Position numbers and translations under genes: made by a program. Positions 49,180 through 61,237 of a stretch of DNA of 64,000 nt are shown piece by piece. Position 1 is the first letter of the stretch, and each line of letters begins with the position of its first letter. The notes under the pieces were generated by a model. It was not told the origin of the DNA and made no database searches. It saw only the letters and a list, made by a program, of their open reading frames with translations. This stretch comes from Antilocapra americana. Lineage: Eukaryota > Chordata > Mammalia > Artiodactyla > Antilocapridae. Location: positions 2,747,610 to 2,811,609 of the forward strand of contig ML664159.1 of assembly GCA_007570785.1 (NCBI GenBank). The letters are read 5' to 3'.

Positions 49180-49935
49180 TAATACAAGTAATATATTAAA
49201 AGTATGTGTGACTTTTGCCACTTAATTTTATATTCTGGAAATTGTTCCATGTTAATACATATAGATCTATCTTATTCTTAACTGCTACAATGTCTTCCTT
49301 GCTAAGAATATGCCATAATTTACTGAACCATTTCTCTTTTCAACATTTAGATTATTTCCAGTATTTATGACTACACATAGTATTTATATTTATATTCTTG
49401 TGTACATATGTTTTTCCATAGGATAAATTCCTGGAAGTGAAATTGCTGAAAAGAAAGTAAATGCCAATTTAAGATTTTAATGGACAATATACCAAACTGT
49501 CCTTTGAGAAGACAGGGTTAATTTATATTTGGCCAATAGTTTATAAAATGGCCGTTTTCTTAGATCTTGTTAGGATTGGAATCTTCTTAAGTTTTCTCAA
49601 ATTTTCACTTTTTTTCTTGATTAAAAAAAATGTTACTTCATGATTATTTAATTTGTGTTTCTTTATTGCTAGTGAGGTTGAATTTTTTTCATATGTTTAT
49701 TAGATACATATATTTCTTCTTTTATGTATTACTTGTTCATATATATTGTCCAGATTTCTATGGTGCTATTTCTACGTTTTTGTTTATGTATAGGAGTTTT
49801 TAATATAATATGGACTTATACTTTATTTACACATTGCTAATATTTTCTCATGGTTGTTTATCTTATTGTTTATTGTAATTTTTTGGTATCAATTTTTAAA
49901 AAATATCTTATGCCAAATTCTATAAAGGGTTCTGT
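49180..49935 (-). mobile_element. old L1M-type LINE fragment, antisense
   Basis: Phrases typical of antisense L1 ORF2/3'UTR: TGGAAATTGTTCCATGTTAA, AGGATAAATTCCTGGAAGTG, AATTGCTGAAAAGAAAG and TTGCTAGTGAGGTTGAAT. Strong divergence suggests an old subfamily. Confidence 0.65.
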
Positions 49936-50143
49936 GTCAAGTCCTTTTGGTTGCAAACAACAGAAACTTGTTCTGGCTTTTGCTAACCTAGGTTCAAGGA
50001 AGTTGGAAAACAACATATCTTTAAAACTTTTATGGTATTGTTGTTTTGGTAAGTCTTTTAATCTGTTTATTAGTTAGATTTATGATTTCATGTTTTTTAT
50101 TGTTCTTTTATAAATATTTATTTTTTGTTCCTACACACCTATA

Positions 50144-50272
50144 AGGGCTTCCCTGGTGGCTCAGCAGTAAAGGATCCTCCTGCAATGCAGGAGATGCAGG
50201 ATTAATCCCTGGGTTGGAAAGATCTCCTAGAAAAGGAAATGGCTACCCACTCCAGTATTCTTCCATGGAGAA
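50144..50272 (+). mobile_element. Bov-tA SINE, 3'-truncated
   Basis: Head AGGGCTTCCCTGGTGGCTCAG and B-box-like GGATTAATCCC are followed by the Bov-A start (AAAAGGAAATGGCTACCCAC). The copy stops at CCATGGAGAATT. Confidence 0.85.
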
Positions 50273-50278
50273 TTATCC

Positions 50279-50405
50279 TAATATTGAACGATAATTGCTT
50301 TACAGGATTTTGTGGTTTCAGTCATAGGTACACCCATTTCCCCCCTCTCTCGGACCTCCCTCCCATCTCCCTCCCCATCCCACCCTTCTAGAGTGTCACA
50401 GGGCT
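50279..50405 (-). mobile_element. bovine L1 3'UTR fragment, antisense
   Basis: AACGATAATTGCTTTACAGG, TTTCAGTCATAGGTACACCC and CCTCCCATCTCCCTCCCCATC are typical of the antisense bovine L1 3'UTR. Confidence 0.7.
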
Positions 50406-50602
50406 CCTTCGATACATTCTATGGGTTTTGATAAATGTTTAATACCATGTACCTACCATTGTAGTATCATACAGGATAGATAATGCTGCCCTAGAGATCC
50501 TGTGTTCTGCCTGTTTGTCCCTCTCTCCCCTCTAAGGATGGACAATCACTGTTCCGTTGCTGTCTCCATAGTTTTGCCTTTTTCAATATGTCATATTGTT
50601 GA

Positions 50603-51112
50603 AAATGCCCATGGACAGAAGAATGGATAAAGAAGATATGGTACATACATACAATAGAATATTACTCAACCTTTAAAAAGAATGAGATAATGCCATTTGC
50701 AACAACATGGATGGACCTGGAGAGTGTAATACTGAGTGGAATAAGTCAAAGAAGGAGAAATACTATATGACATTTCTTATATGTGGAATCTAAAAAGAAA
50801 TGATACCAATGAACTTACTTACAAAATAGAAACAGACTCACAGACTTAGAGAATGAACTTTTTACTGGGCAGAAGGAGGTGGGGAAGGAATAGTTAGGAA
50901 GTTTGGGATGATTGACATATATACACTGCTACTTTTAAAATGGATAACCAAAAAAGACCTACTATACAGCAGGTGAAACTGCTTAATGTTATGTGGCAGC
51001 CTGTATGGGAGGGGTGTTTGGGGGAGAATGGATACCTATATATGTGTGGCTGAGTCCCTTTGCTGATTACCTGAAACTATTACATTGTTAATTGGCTATA
51101 CCCCAAAACAAA
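50603..51112 (+). mobile_element. bovine L1 3' end, sense, inside L1M
   Basis: Sense ORF2 end and 3'UTR: CCATGGACAGAAGAATGG, AACAACATGGATGGACCTGG, GGAATAAGTCAAAGAAGGAG and ATTGGCTATACCCCAAAAC. Near-duplicates AATATGTCATATTGTT (50585-50600) and AGAATGTCATATAGTT (about 51315-51330) flank it together with the SINE attached to its tail. Confidence 0.8.
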
Positions 51113-51113
51113 A

Positions 51114-51309
51114 TGGGCTTCCCAGGTGACACTAGTGATAACCCGCCTGCCAATGCAGGAGATACAAGTTTGATCCCTGGGTTGGCAAGATCCTCTGGAG
51201 GAGAATATGGCAGCCCACTCCAGCAGTCTTGCCTGGAGAATCTCATGGACGAGAATCCTGGTGGGCTATAGTCCATGGGGTTGCAAAGAGTCAGACGTGA
51301 CTGAAGAAG
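51114..51309 (+). mobile_element. Bov-tA SINE at an L1 A-rich tail
   Basis: GGGCTTCCCAGGTGACACTAG and B-box-like AGTTTGATCCC are followed by the Bov-A body ending CAGACGTGACTGAAGAAG. It starts immediately after the CCAAAACAAAAT tail of the L1. Confidence 0.88.
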
Positions 51310-53206
51310 AAAGAGAATGTCATATAGTTAGAGTAATACAGTGTGTAACTTTCTAAAAATTAGCATCTTTCAGTTAGTAATATACATTTAAATTTACTCC
51401 ATGTCTTTTCATGGCTTGACAGCTTGTTTCTTTTTTTAGGACTGAATAGTATTCATTCTCCAGATGAACCACAGTTTATCCATTCACCAAACTGAAGAAC
51501 ACCTAGGTTGCTTCCAAATTTTGGCAGTTATGAATGAAGCTGCTGGAAATACCTATGTGTAGGTTTTTGTGTAGAAATGTATTTTCAGCTCCTTTGGGTA
51601 AATACCAAAGAGTGTGATTACTGAATCATATAGTAAAAGTATGTATAATTTTGTGAGAAGCTACCAAATTGTCTTCCAGGGTGGCTCTCTCATTCTGCAT
51701 TCCCAGCAGCAATGGATGAGAGTTCTTGTTACCAAATTCTCACCAACCTTTGGTGTTGCTGGTGTTTTGGATTTTAACCATTGTAATAGTTATGTAATAG
51801 TATCTTGTGTTTTAATTTACATTTCCTTGAAGACATATGAGATTGAATATATTTTACTATGTCTGCTATCTGTATGTCTCCTTTTTCTGAGGTGTTCGTT
51901 CAGATCTTTTGCCTATTTTAAATCAGATTGCTTGTTTTCTTATTGTTGAGTGTTAAGAGTTCTTTGTATATTTTAGATAATAGTTCTTTATCAGATGTCT
52001 TTTGCAAATATTTTCTCCTGGTATGTGGCTCGTCTTCCACTTCTCTTGATAATCTCTTTTGTAGACCAGAAGTTTTAAAATTTAATGAAGTCCTGCTTAT
52101 TTATTTCATGAATCTTGCCTCTGGTGTTATATTTAAAAAGTCACTGCTGTACCCAAGGTCATCTAGGTTTTCTTCTTTGTTACTTTATAGGAGTTTTGCA
52201 GTTTGTATGTTATATTAGGCCTATGATTCATTTGAGTTGATGTTTGTGAAGTGTGTATGACCTGTGTCTAGAATCCTTTTTTTGAGGATGGAGGAGGGGG
52301 CATGAGGATGCTGTCTAGTTGTTTCCATTTTAAAAAGACCATCTTTGCTCCATCACATTGCTTTGCTCCTTTGTCAAAGATCAGTTTATAATATAAAAAA
52401 TATAAAATATAAAAACATATTTATTTGGTTCCATTCTTGGACTCTCTTCTGTTCCATTAATCTATTTGTCTATTCGTCCACCAAAACCACACTATCTTTA
52501 ATATTGTGTAGCTTTATACTAAGTCTTAAAGGCAGATTTTTTCAGTTTTTCAACTTTGCTCTTTTCCTGTAATATTGAGTTGTCTATTCGGGATCTTTTT
52601 CCTCTTTATGTGAATTTCAGAATTTGTCCATAGCCACAAAATAACCTACTGGGATTTTGCTTGGAATTGAATTAAATCTGTAGATAAAGTTGAGAATTGA
52701 TGTCTTGACAATGTTGAATCTTAATAATCCACAGACATGGAATATCTCTTTTATTTAGTTCTTTGTTTTTGTTCATCTGAGTTTTATAGTTTTCCTCATA
52801 TAGTTCTTATATATATTTCATCAGTTTGTACTTCATACCTACATTTTTGGAAGGCACTAATGTGAATGGTAATGATTTTTAACTCCATGTGTTCATGGTA
52901 TATAGGAAAGTTACTGACTTTTGTGTAATTAAGTTTCTACCTTGGAGCCTTTCTAAAAGTGCTTGTTAGTTCCAGGAGTTTCTTTGTTGATTTTTTCAGT
53001 TTGTTTGTATAGGTGATCATGTCATCTGTGAACAAAGTTTAATTTCTTCTTTCCTAATCTGTATACTTATATTTTCTTGTCTTACTGAACAAGTTGGGAC
53101 TTCATACAATGTTAAATAGCAGTGGTTAGAGGAGAGACCTTGTGTTTGCTCTCAGCGGGAAGCCTTCAAGTTTTTCACTATTAAATATGACATGAACTGT
53201 AGATTT

Positions 53207-53333
53207 TTTGTAATTTTTTTTTTTCCTGTGCTGTGCAGCATTTGGGATCTTAGTTCCCTGACCAGGGATCAACGCTGTATCCCCTACAGTGGAAGCACAG
53301 AGTCCTAACCACTGAACCTTCAGTAATTCCCTA
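53207..53333 (-). mobile_element. CHR-type SINE, antisense
   Basis: A T-run at the left is followed by GATCTTAGTTCCCTGACCAG, GGGATCAACGCTGTATCCCC and CCTAACCACTGAACCTTC, the antisense CHR head. Confidence 0.8.
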
Positions 53334-53964
53334 ATTTTTTTTCTTTTTATAAAAGTGTGGAATTTTTTCTTTATGCTAGTTTGCTGAAAGTTTTATCTTG
53401 AATGGATGTTGGATTTTGTCAAAGGTTTTTTCTGCACCTACCTGTTGAAATGCTTGTGTGATTTTTCTTTAGCCTGTTAATGTGATAGACTAATTGGTTT
53501 TTGACTGTTGCACCATCTTTGGTACCTGGAATAAATCCCATTTGGTTATGGTATATAATTGATTATACATATTTTAATATTTTGTTGAGGACTTTTACTT
53601 CCATGTTCATAAGAGATATTGATCTGTAGTTTTTTTGTAATTCCTTTGTATGGTTTAATATTAGGGTAATGCTGGCCTCATTAAATGAGTTGGGAAATAT
53701 TCTCAGTCTTTTGGAAGAGAGAATTTTTTCCTTAAATATTTGGTAGAATTTACCAGTGACTCCATCTGGGTCTAGTGCTTTCTGTTTTGGAAGTTTATTA
53801 ATTATTGATGAAAGTTTAAAAAAATTTTTTTATGGTTAAGCTATGTTTAGATTGTTCCTGTGTGAGTTTTAACATTTCTTCAAGGAATTGATTTATTTTA
53901 TCTTGGTGATCAAATTTGTGGGCATAGAGTTATTCATAGTATTTCTTTTTAAAATTTTTTATAC

Positions 53965-54480
53965 TTTTTTCTTTTTCTGTTGAGGTATAGTTGATGTATA
54001 ATATTATATGTTACAGTTGTACAGTATAGTGATTTATACTTTTTAGAGGTTACAACTCCACTTATGGTTATTATAAAATATTGGCTGTATTCCATGTTGT
54101 ACAGTATATCCTTTTAGTTTATTTTATACATATTAGTTTATATCTCTGAATCCCCCACTTTGTATTGTCTCCTTTTCTGTCCATGCTGGTAACCACTAGT
54201 TTGTTCTCTGTGATTCTGTTTTCATCTTGTTATATTCATTAGCTTGTTTTATGTTTTAGTTTCCACATAACATAAGTGATATGTTATTCGTGTTTTCTCT
54301 GTCTGACTTATTTCATTTAGCATAATTCCCTCCAAGTCCATCCACATTGTTATAAATGGAAAATTTTCATTCTTTTTTTAATGCCTGAGTAGTATTCTAT
54401 TGTATAACTATAATACCTCTTCTATATCCATCTATATCGACCCGCTATAATATCCATCTGTTCTTTACATGTTGTCTCCT
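53965..54480 (-). mobile_element. second L1 3' end, antisense
   Basis: A new L1 3'UTR begins at about 53965 (TGTTGAGGTATAGTTGATG, then GGTAACCACTAGTTTGTTC) and parallels the one at 36001-36500. It interrupts the older L1M. Confidence 0.75.
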
Positions 54481-56805
54481 TTTTGTATTACATCCCCTTT
54501 CATATTAATCATAATTTTAAAAAATTTCTGATCGAATAATTCTAGCATTCCTGCCATAACTCACTCTGCTTTTGATGTTTGTTCAGTCTCTTCAAACTCC
54601 TCTTTTGCCTTTTAGTATACACTATAGGTTTTTGTTGATAGGTGGACAAGACATAAAGGTGTAAAAAGAATCTCAATATATAGGCCTTTAGCAATGTGGT
54701 GGTAATATCAAGGGAGGAAAAGTATTCTGCAGTCCTATGATTATGTCTAAGTCTTGTAGTAAGCCTTTGCCTGTGGACTGTGAACTTTACAGATATTTCT
54801 CAGTTGCCAGATCTTGCATCCCCTACCCCTGCCCTTAGGTGAACCAGTATTTCTAGAATGAGCTAGAGCTCAGTTTTTCCCTTTGTCAGGTCAGTTAGGC
54901 TCAGATAATATCCCAGCAGGTTAAGATCTGCTAAAATAGTTTCTCCTGAGGGAAGGCCGTGTTAAACATAATAGAAAGCTCTGGCATATTTAAAATATTT
55001 GCTTTTCCCCTCCCTGTGATAGAAGCTCGATCAGGTTTTTCTTTGGATGTTAGAAAGTGTCACAGATTTACTCTCTTCACTACTTCAGTTGTGCTTCACA
55101 TGCTCTGATATGTTGTATTTTCATTTTCATTCAATTCTGTGTGTTTTTGTATAATTCTTAAAATTATCCTTTGAGAGTTTTTCTTTGACATATGGATTAT
55201 TTAGAAGTATGCTATTTAGTTTCCAAGTGTTTATAGACTTTCTTGTCAGATTTCTATTAATGATTTCTAGTTTGATTTCATTATGGTCAGAGAACATTCT
55301 CTGTATGATTTCAACTTTTAAAATTTTGTTGCAATTGTTTTATTGCCGAAGATATGCATCTGTCTTGATGACTGTTCCATGGGTACTTGGGAAAAAATGT
55401 TTATAATGCTGTTGTTGGGTGGAGTTTTCTAAAAGTAGCAATTAAAACCTGGTGATTGATAGTTTTGAGTTCTTTCATTTCCTTGCTGATTTTCTGTCTA
55501 ATGGGTCTATCAGTTGCTAAGAATGGAATATTGGAAGTTCCCAACTCTGATTGTGGGTTTGTCTATTTCTCTTGGAGTTTTATTATAATTTTTGCTTCAT
55601 GTATTTTGTAGCTTTTTTGTTTGGTATGAACATATCTAAAATTTTTGTTTTCCTGGATTGATTGTTGTATCATTATGTAGTATTTTTTGGCTCTAGTAAT
55701 TTTCTTTGTTCTGAAGTCTAGTTTATCTGATATTAATATAGCAACTACTGCTTTTGAAAACTGTTTATTACATGGTATACATTTTCCATTATTTTACTCT
55801 CAACCTACTTATGTCATTGAATTTGAAGTCAGTCTTATGAACAACATATTTTTGAAGAATGTTTCTTTTTTAATCCAGTCTGCCTATCTCTTTTAATTGG
55901 TGTATTTATGTTTATATTTAGGTAATTTTTTATATGTTAGGGTTTATGTATGCCATTTTATTTGTGCTCAGTTTATTTCCTCTGATTCTCTTACTTTTGT
56001 TTCTCTTTTTACTTTCAGATTGATTTGCTGAACAGTTTTTAGGATTATGTATTGACTTACTTATAGTGTTTTAAATATATTGCTTTTTATAGGTTTCTTA
56101 GAGGTTGCTCTAGTTATCGCAGTATATATACATAATTGATCATAGTCTGTGATTTAATTATGATGGTCTTAACATGGATTTATTTGGGTTTATTCTATTT
56201 GGATAAAAAAGAATCTTTCCTACAGCTTGTTGAATCTGAAGGTTTATATCTCTTGCCATTAGAAGTTTTCAGCCATTATTGAATATTATTTAATCATATT
56301 TCCTCTCTCTTCTCTCCTTCTCTGACTTTGATCATATGAAGGTTAGCTTTTTGTTCTTCTTATTTTGTTGCACAGGTTTCTGAGACTCTGTTAATTATTT
56401 TTTCTATTTTCATTCTTGTCCAAATTGGGTGAGTTCTGTTGATCTGTCCTAACATTCTCTGATTTTGTTTTTTGTCATTATACTCTACTGTTGAGCCTGT
56501 CCTATGAGTTTTGTTTCTTTTTTTCTTTCAGTTCTATCATTTCTGTTTAGTTTTTTTTAACTTCTATTTCTTTGCTGAGGTTTTATATTTTTTTCTTTTG
56601 TTTCAAGAGAATTTTTAATTGCTTTTAAAATAATTTTTATGATGGCTGCTTTATAATCCTTATCAAATAATTCCAACATCTGATTCCTCTCAGTGCTGGG
56701 TTTGTTGATTATCTTTACCAATTAATGTTATGATTTTCTTGTTTCTGGCATTTTCTATTGAGTCCTAATTATTTTGAAAGTTATACTATGAGACTCTGGA
56801 TCCTA

Positions 56806-56828
56806 TTCTATCTATCTATCTATCTATA
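56806..56828. repeat. (TCTA)n microsatellite
   Basis: About five uninterrupted TCTA units, followed by TATATA. Confidence 0.9.
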
Positions 56829-57512
56829 TATTTTAAACACACACTTCCCTTGTTGTGGTAAAGCATGAAAGCCAAATGGGTGTGTTTGTTCAGCTTCCTG
56901 CTGTGTCCACAAATACTGCTTTGCAAAAGTAAGTTTCCCCCTGCCTTGTATCAGACTGGTGAAGTTGAAGTTAACATATCACCCTTGGCTCTACTCACAC
57001 CTTTCTGGCAAAAGTGAGTCACCAACTTGCAGGTTCTTGTGTCTCTGCATGGGAATATAAGATCAGTTTCCCACTGAACTCACTGTCACCAGAAGGGGAG
57101 AACCAAAGAGCTGTCTCACACTTTTTTGTAGTAGGGTAGGGGCAGAAGTTTGACTTCTTTCTGTGCCCCATTGATACCAAAGGATGGGAGAAGTTAGGTG
57201 CCAGCCGGCTCTGATTCTGCCTTACTGATGCCATCTAGGAGGAGAGGCTCAGCTTCCTACACATCCCACTGGCACCAGAGGATGGGAAGCAAAGTGACTA
57301 CTCTGTCTCACACCACCTTCTTCTACCTCACTGATGCTGGGTGGGGTTAGAGGCTTCTAACCGAAACCCTCTGACACCGGCCATGTGTAGGGACTCAGAA
57401 TAAGAGTGCCACCAGCCTTGTTTATCACTGCTTCCTTTGGTCTCATTGCTGCCAGTTGGGTTTGATTCCCCACTGGGCCTCCCTGACACCAAAAATATAA
57501 GAAAAGTGGACT

Positions 57513-57728
57513 GTGTGCTCAGTCACTCAGTCGTGTCAACTCTCTATGACCCCATAAACTGTAGCCCGCTAGGTTCCTCTGTCCATGGAATTTTCCAGGC
57601 AAGAATACTGGAGTGGGTTGCCTTGGCCTACTCCAGGGGATCTTCCTGACCCCGGGGTTAAACCCACATCTCCTGCATCTCTTGTGTTGGCAGGCAGATT
57701 CTTTACCACTGCACCACCTGGGAAGCTC
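57513..57728 (-). mobile_element. Bov-tA SINE, antisense
   Basis: In antisense order: CACTCAGTCGTGTCAACTCTC, AATACTGGAGTGGGTTGCC, GGGTTAAACCCACATCTCC and CACTGCACCACCTGGGAAGC. Flanks AAAAGTGGACTGT and AAAATGGACTATT resemble a target-site duplication. Confidence 0.88.
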
Positions 57729-58889
57729 AAAATGGACTATTTACTACTAACAACTTGTATCGCTTTGTTCGGATTCATTGGTGCAGGGTTGAGGTGGTAG
57801 CTCGGCTCCCCATTGACCCCATTGACACTACCCTGCAGGGAGGTGTTGGAGCATGTCTTGCTTCTACAGAGGGGAATGAAAGATCAGCCGCTAGCTTACC
57901 CCACTGGTACTACACCAGCCAGGAGACTTGGAGTGCACCGCCTGCATCAACAGGGCAGGGCTGTGGTGGTATGGAGTGTCAGCTCTGTTCAGTTGTGTCT
58001 GTCTTGAAACTGGGAGCTGGGGAGGTACAGTTTTACAGTTGATATTTGGCTTGAGAAGGAAAATATTACCAAGATTGTTTTCAATTGTTTAGTCTCACTT
58101 TTCCTGATCAGCTAAGTTGATCAGACTTTTTTAGAGCTTTTTTTTTTTTTTGGTCTCTGGCCGTTGGTGGTTCTGGGTTGGAAATTTCTATAACACTCAT
58201 CTGGACTATATGAGAGAGAATAATAAAACTCAGGAATCTCATTGCCTTGGTATTTTTCAGATCCATCTTTCTGCCTTTCATGGTTTTGCTGTGCTTGTGT
58301 TATATGATGATCAGGGTTTTTTAGTTAAGAGAGATGGACTTGGGAGTCGAAGAGCTACTCCATCTTGGTTGTAACCTTGCATTGATTTTTTAGTCGAATT
58401 AAATACTGTTCTGAGTAACTAAGAACATTTTTTTTAAAGTAATGACTTAAAATTTTACAATGTTAATAGCTCGCTCGCAAAAGTCAGTAGCTAGATATAT
58501 GCATCACTGCATGCCTGATAAATAATTCCTTTTCAATTTCTCTTGCTTAAGCCAAATTGAGATGATCCATGGAAATTTGAGCAACAAAAGGATAGGCCTG
58601 TCTCTGAGGAATTAGACTTAGGAGTTCTGTTGATAGTTGGCCATTCTCACAGATCAGGTGACCTGTAGAAGTCAAATCTAGACTAGTTAGCTCAAGGAAA
58701 GGGCATAGGTAGGAACCAGGGGTTCAGAGCTCACAGTTTGGGATCAAATTAATAGAGTGTAGAGACTCTGAGTTTATAAATGAAGACAATTGGAGGAATA
58801 AATGTACCTGGATGGAGTAGAGGATAATAGGGCAAACGTGGCAGATTCTGAGTCATCAGAATCAGTTTTTCCTCTGCCAAAACTGCCTC

Positions 58890-59120
58890 CCTCATATACC
58901 AGTTATGTCAGATAGTAACACCTTCTGCAGCAAATGGCTTACATGAACAAGGACTTATTTGTTTCTTAAATTAAGAAGTAGGCAACTCATAATGTCACCA
59001 GGGATCTAGCCTTTTCCATCTCTCATTACATCTTTCTCATTGAGTAGGCCGTCAGTCTCATAATGATCTCCTCATGATCTCAAGATGGCTTTTGCACTCC
59101 CAAAAGTATACTTCTAGGCA
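58890..59120. mobile_element. ancient interspersed repeat, family not identified
   Basis: CAGCAAATGGCTTACATGAAC, then AATGTCACCAGGGATCTAGCC and CTCATGATCTCAAGATGGC, is a recurrent mammalian repeat pattern. I do not recall the family name. A related sequence may lie at 6165-6440. Confidence 0.35.
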
Positions 59121-59262
59121 GAAATATGAAGAGAGAAGCTGTCAGGGGAAGTGCCTGTGATAGGAGGTCAGAAGCTTTCCCGCAACTGCAGGGTAGTCTG
59201 GGGAACTTACTTCAGGGAGTTGGCTTGTTGCTTTCTGAAATAATAGGTTCTATTGTAAGGAA

Positions 59263-59465
59263 GGGTGGCACAGTGGTAAAGAATCTGCCTGTGAAGCAGG
59301 AGACGCAGGAGACCCAGGTTAGATCCCTGAGTCAGAAAGATCCCCTGGAGAAGGACATGGCAACCTACTCCAGTATTCTTGCCTGGGAAATCCTATGGAC
59401 AGAGAGAGTCTGGTGGTCTGTAGTCCATAGGCTCACAGAGAGTCGTCCACGACTTAGTGACTGAA
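59263..59465 (+). mobile_element. Bov-tA SINE
   Basis: GGGTGGCACAGTGGTAAAG and B-box-like GGTTAGATCCC are followed by the Bov-A body (GGACATGGCAACCTACTCC) ending CCACGACTTAGTGACTGAAC. A 112-codon open frame across it is incidental. Confidence 0.85.
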
Positions 59466-59814
59466 CAGCTGCAGAAGTTGTATGAAAGAAGACACTAGCA
59501 GGGCCTCCCTCTCTGTGCATTACTTTTCCCTCCAGAAAATCACACATTCATGCTTACTTTAATTCCTGAAGAAGGAAAAAATTAGTATCTCAAGAGACTC
59601 ATCCAGAGCTCCATTCTTTTTTTTTTAGGATATCTTTAAGATATCTAGGCTCAGCTTTTTTCTACTTGTACCGTATTCTCTGTTGTTTATGGGACTAATA
59701 TAAGAGGCATACATGTTAAAGATGTTTGGGACAATGGATCTTGAGTAATCAAGATTTCCTAGAACAAAGAACTGATGGAGAGCTATAGCTCTCATTGTTT
59801 GAGCATACTTCCAA

Positions 59815-59853
59815 GACAAAGAGTTGGACGTGACTGAGCGACTAAGCATAGCA
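59815..59853 (+). mobile_element. short Bov-A/BovB 3'-end remnant
   Basis: GACAAAGAGTTGGACGTGAC, followed by TGAGCGACTAAGCATAGC, is the shared 3' end of Bov-A and BovB; about 39 bp remain. Confidence 0.65.
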
Positions 59854-60902
59854 CCTAGACAATTATTTCAAACACCTAGGGGCCTTATCAAACCTTCATT
59901 TCTCTCCTAGGATTCTGATTTGCCTTTTGGCACCAAGTGGGAATCTCTGCAGTTTAACAAAAGCTGTTACTGATGAGACTGTATTTGGGCATGTGAGCAT
60001 GGGGAGCACTGGAAAGAAAAGGTTGAGTACCATTTGGAAGAGCATTGGTTCTTTTCAGGCCACTGAAAAATGACTCCAGTAGACACAGAGTGTTATTAGC
60101 AAGTACTTTAAACCTGGATGTTTATATCATGTTTCTCTTAGTCTAGATGTGTGGATATGAATTTATTATATTTGTATTATGGATTTTTTAAATGTTGAGA
60201 AACCTGAACAAATTTTATTTATACCATGTCGTTCTAAGACCAGCTAATCTTTTTATTATCTTTTCATTTTTCTCCTCTACCAGCACTAGATTGTGTTCCA
60301 GACCAAAGTACTTATGTATAGAGCATACTCTTTTTCCATTCTTCTTTTTTTCTCTGTGGACACATACACATAGTAAATACTAGAATTTGACAGCTCTTTT
60401 TTACTATTGGTATAAATAATGTTTACATGGGTTTCTCATTACTAGATCTGGCAAGGTTATAGAGACTGATATTTATTCAACAACATTAATAGGCCTATGT
60501 ATTCATGTATATCTTTTATTACCAGTGTAACTTTGAAATCTCTTCTGTGTATCATCATGTTGTTACTATAGCAACATGGTTACCAAAATAAGGTGCACTT
60601 CTTCCTGCTTTGTGTTTTTAAAGGAGATCTTTTTTCCCCTCCAGCTTTTTAATTAACTCTGTAGAATTTCTGCCCCAGACATTCAATATCCCTTCTATTT
60701 ATCTTTTCCCCTTTAATTTCCCTTACTTAAAATTAATTATCATTATAATACAAAATATAGTTTTGACTGGAGTAAATCCTAGTGGGACAAGAATAAATGA
60801 AGGGAAGCAGTGTATGATATTGTATAAACAGTAGAGGCTCAGCTATCACTTAACCCCCAACCTTGCCTGCCTCATAATCTTTTTGTACTTTTAGCATATA
60901 GC

Positions 60903-61022
60903 TTTTTTTTTGGCTGCACTATGTGGCTTGTGGGATGTTTGTTTTCCCAACTAGATATTGAACCTGGGCCCTCAGAAGTAAAAGTGCCGAGTCCTGACCA
61001 CTGGAGTGCCAGAGGATTCCCT
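60903..61022 (-). mobile_element. CHR-type SINE, antisense
   Basis: A T-run is followed by GGCTGCACTATGTGGCTTGTG, ATTGAACCTGGGCCCTCAG and GTCCTGACCACTGGAGTGCC. Confidence 0.8.
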
Positions 61023-61237
61023 CTTTTTGTGCTTTTGATTCTTCATTTATGAAATGGTCAGAGAAATAGCTACTTCACAGGCATGATATGAAGTGCCTGG
61101 CAGCAACTCGGTTCTGTTTCACTTCCCTCACCTTCCTTTTTTCCCTTTCTGTGTTTGTTAACCAAGGTTAATAGTGTGCAGTCATTCGTCCCCCTCCTTG
61201 CCACCATAGATATCATCACATTCCCATCTACGTGTTT

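Larger units (their letters stand above)
50406..53960 (-). mobile_element. L1M-type LINE 3' half, antisense, interrupted
   Basis: The 3'UTR (CTGCCCTAGAGATCCTGTG, CTGTCTCCATAGTTTTGCC) is at 50406-50600. After a nested insertion (50603-51309) it resumes at about 51330 with antisense ORF2 sequence to about 53960. A CHR SINE (53207-53333) interrupts it. Short open frames on the + strand are shadows. Confidence 0.75.
54481..58390 (-). mobile_element. L1M-type 5' portion, antisense (ORF region and 5'UTR)
   Basis: 55090-56060 is antisense ORF2 N-terminal sequence (GGATTATTTAGAAGTATGC, TCATTATGGTCAGAGAACA). 56640-58390 has a different, less AT-rich composition with imperfect repeated words (CACTGGCACCAGAGG, CACTGATGCTGG), which I take to be an L1 5'UTR. 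54481-55080 resembles the same kind of 5' sequence and may be a rearranged copy. Exact boundaries and subfamily cannot be fixed by eye. Confidence 0.5.

Noticed and set aside
57437..58042. Overlapping 64-95 codon frames
   Set aside because: They cross a SINE and L1 5'UTR-like sequence, and several frames are open simultaneously.
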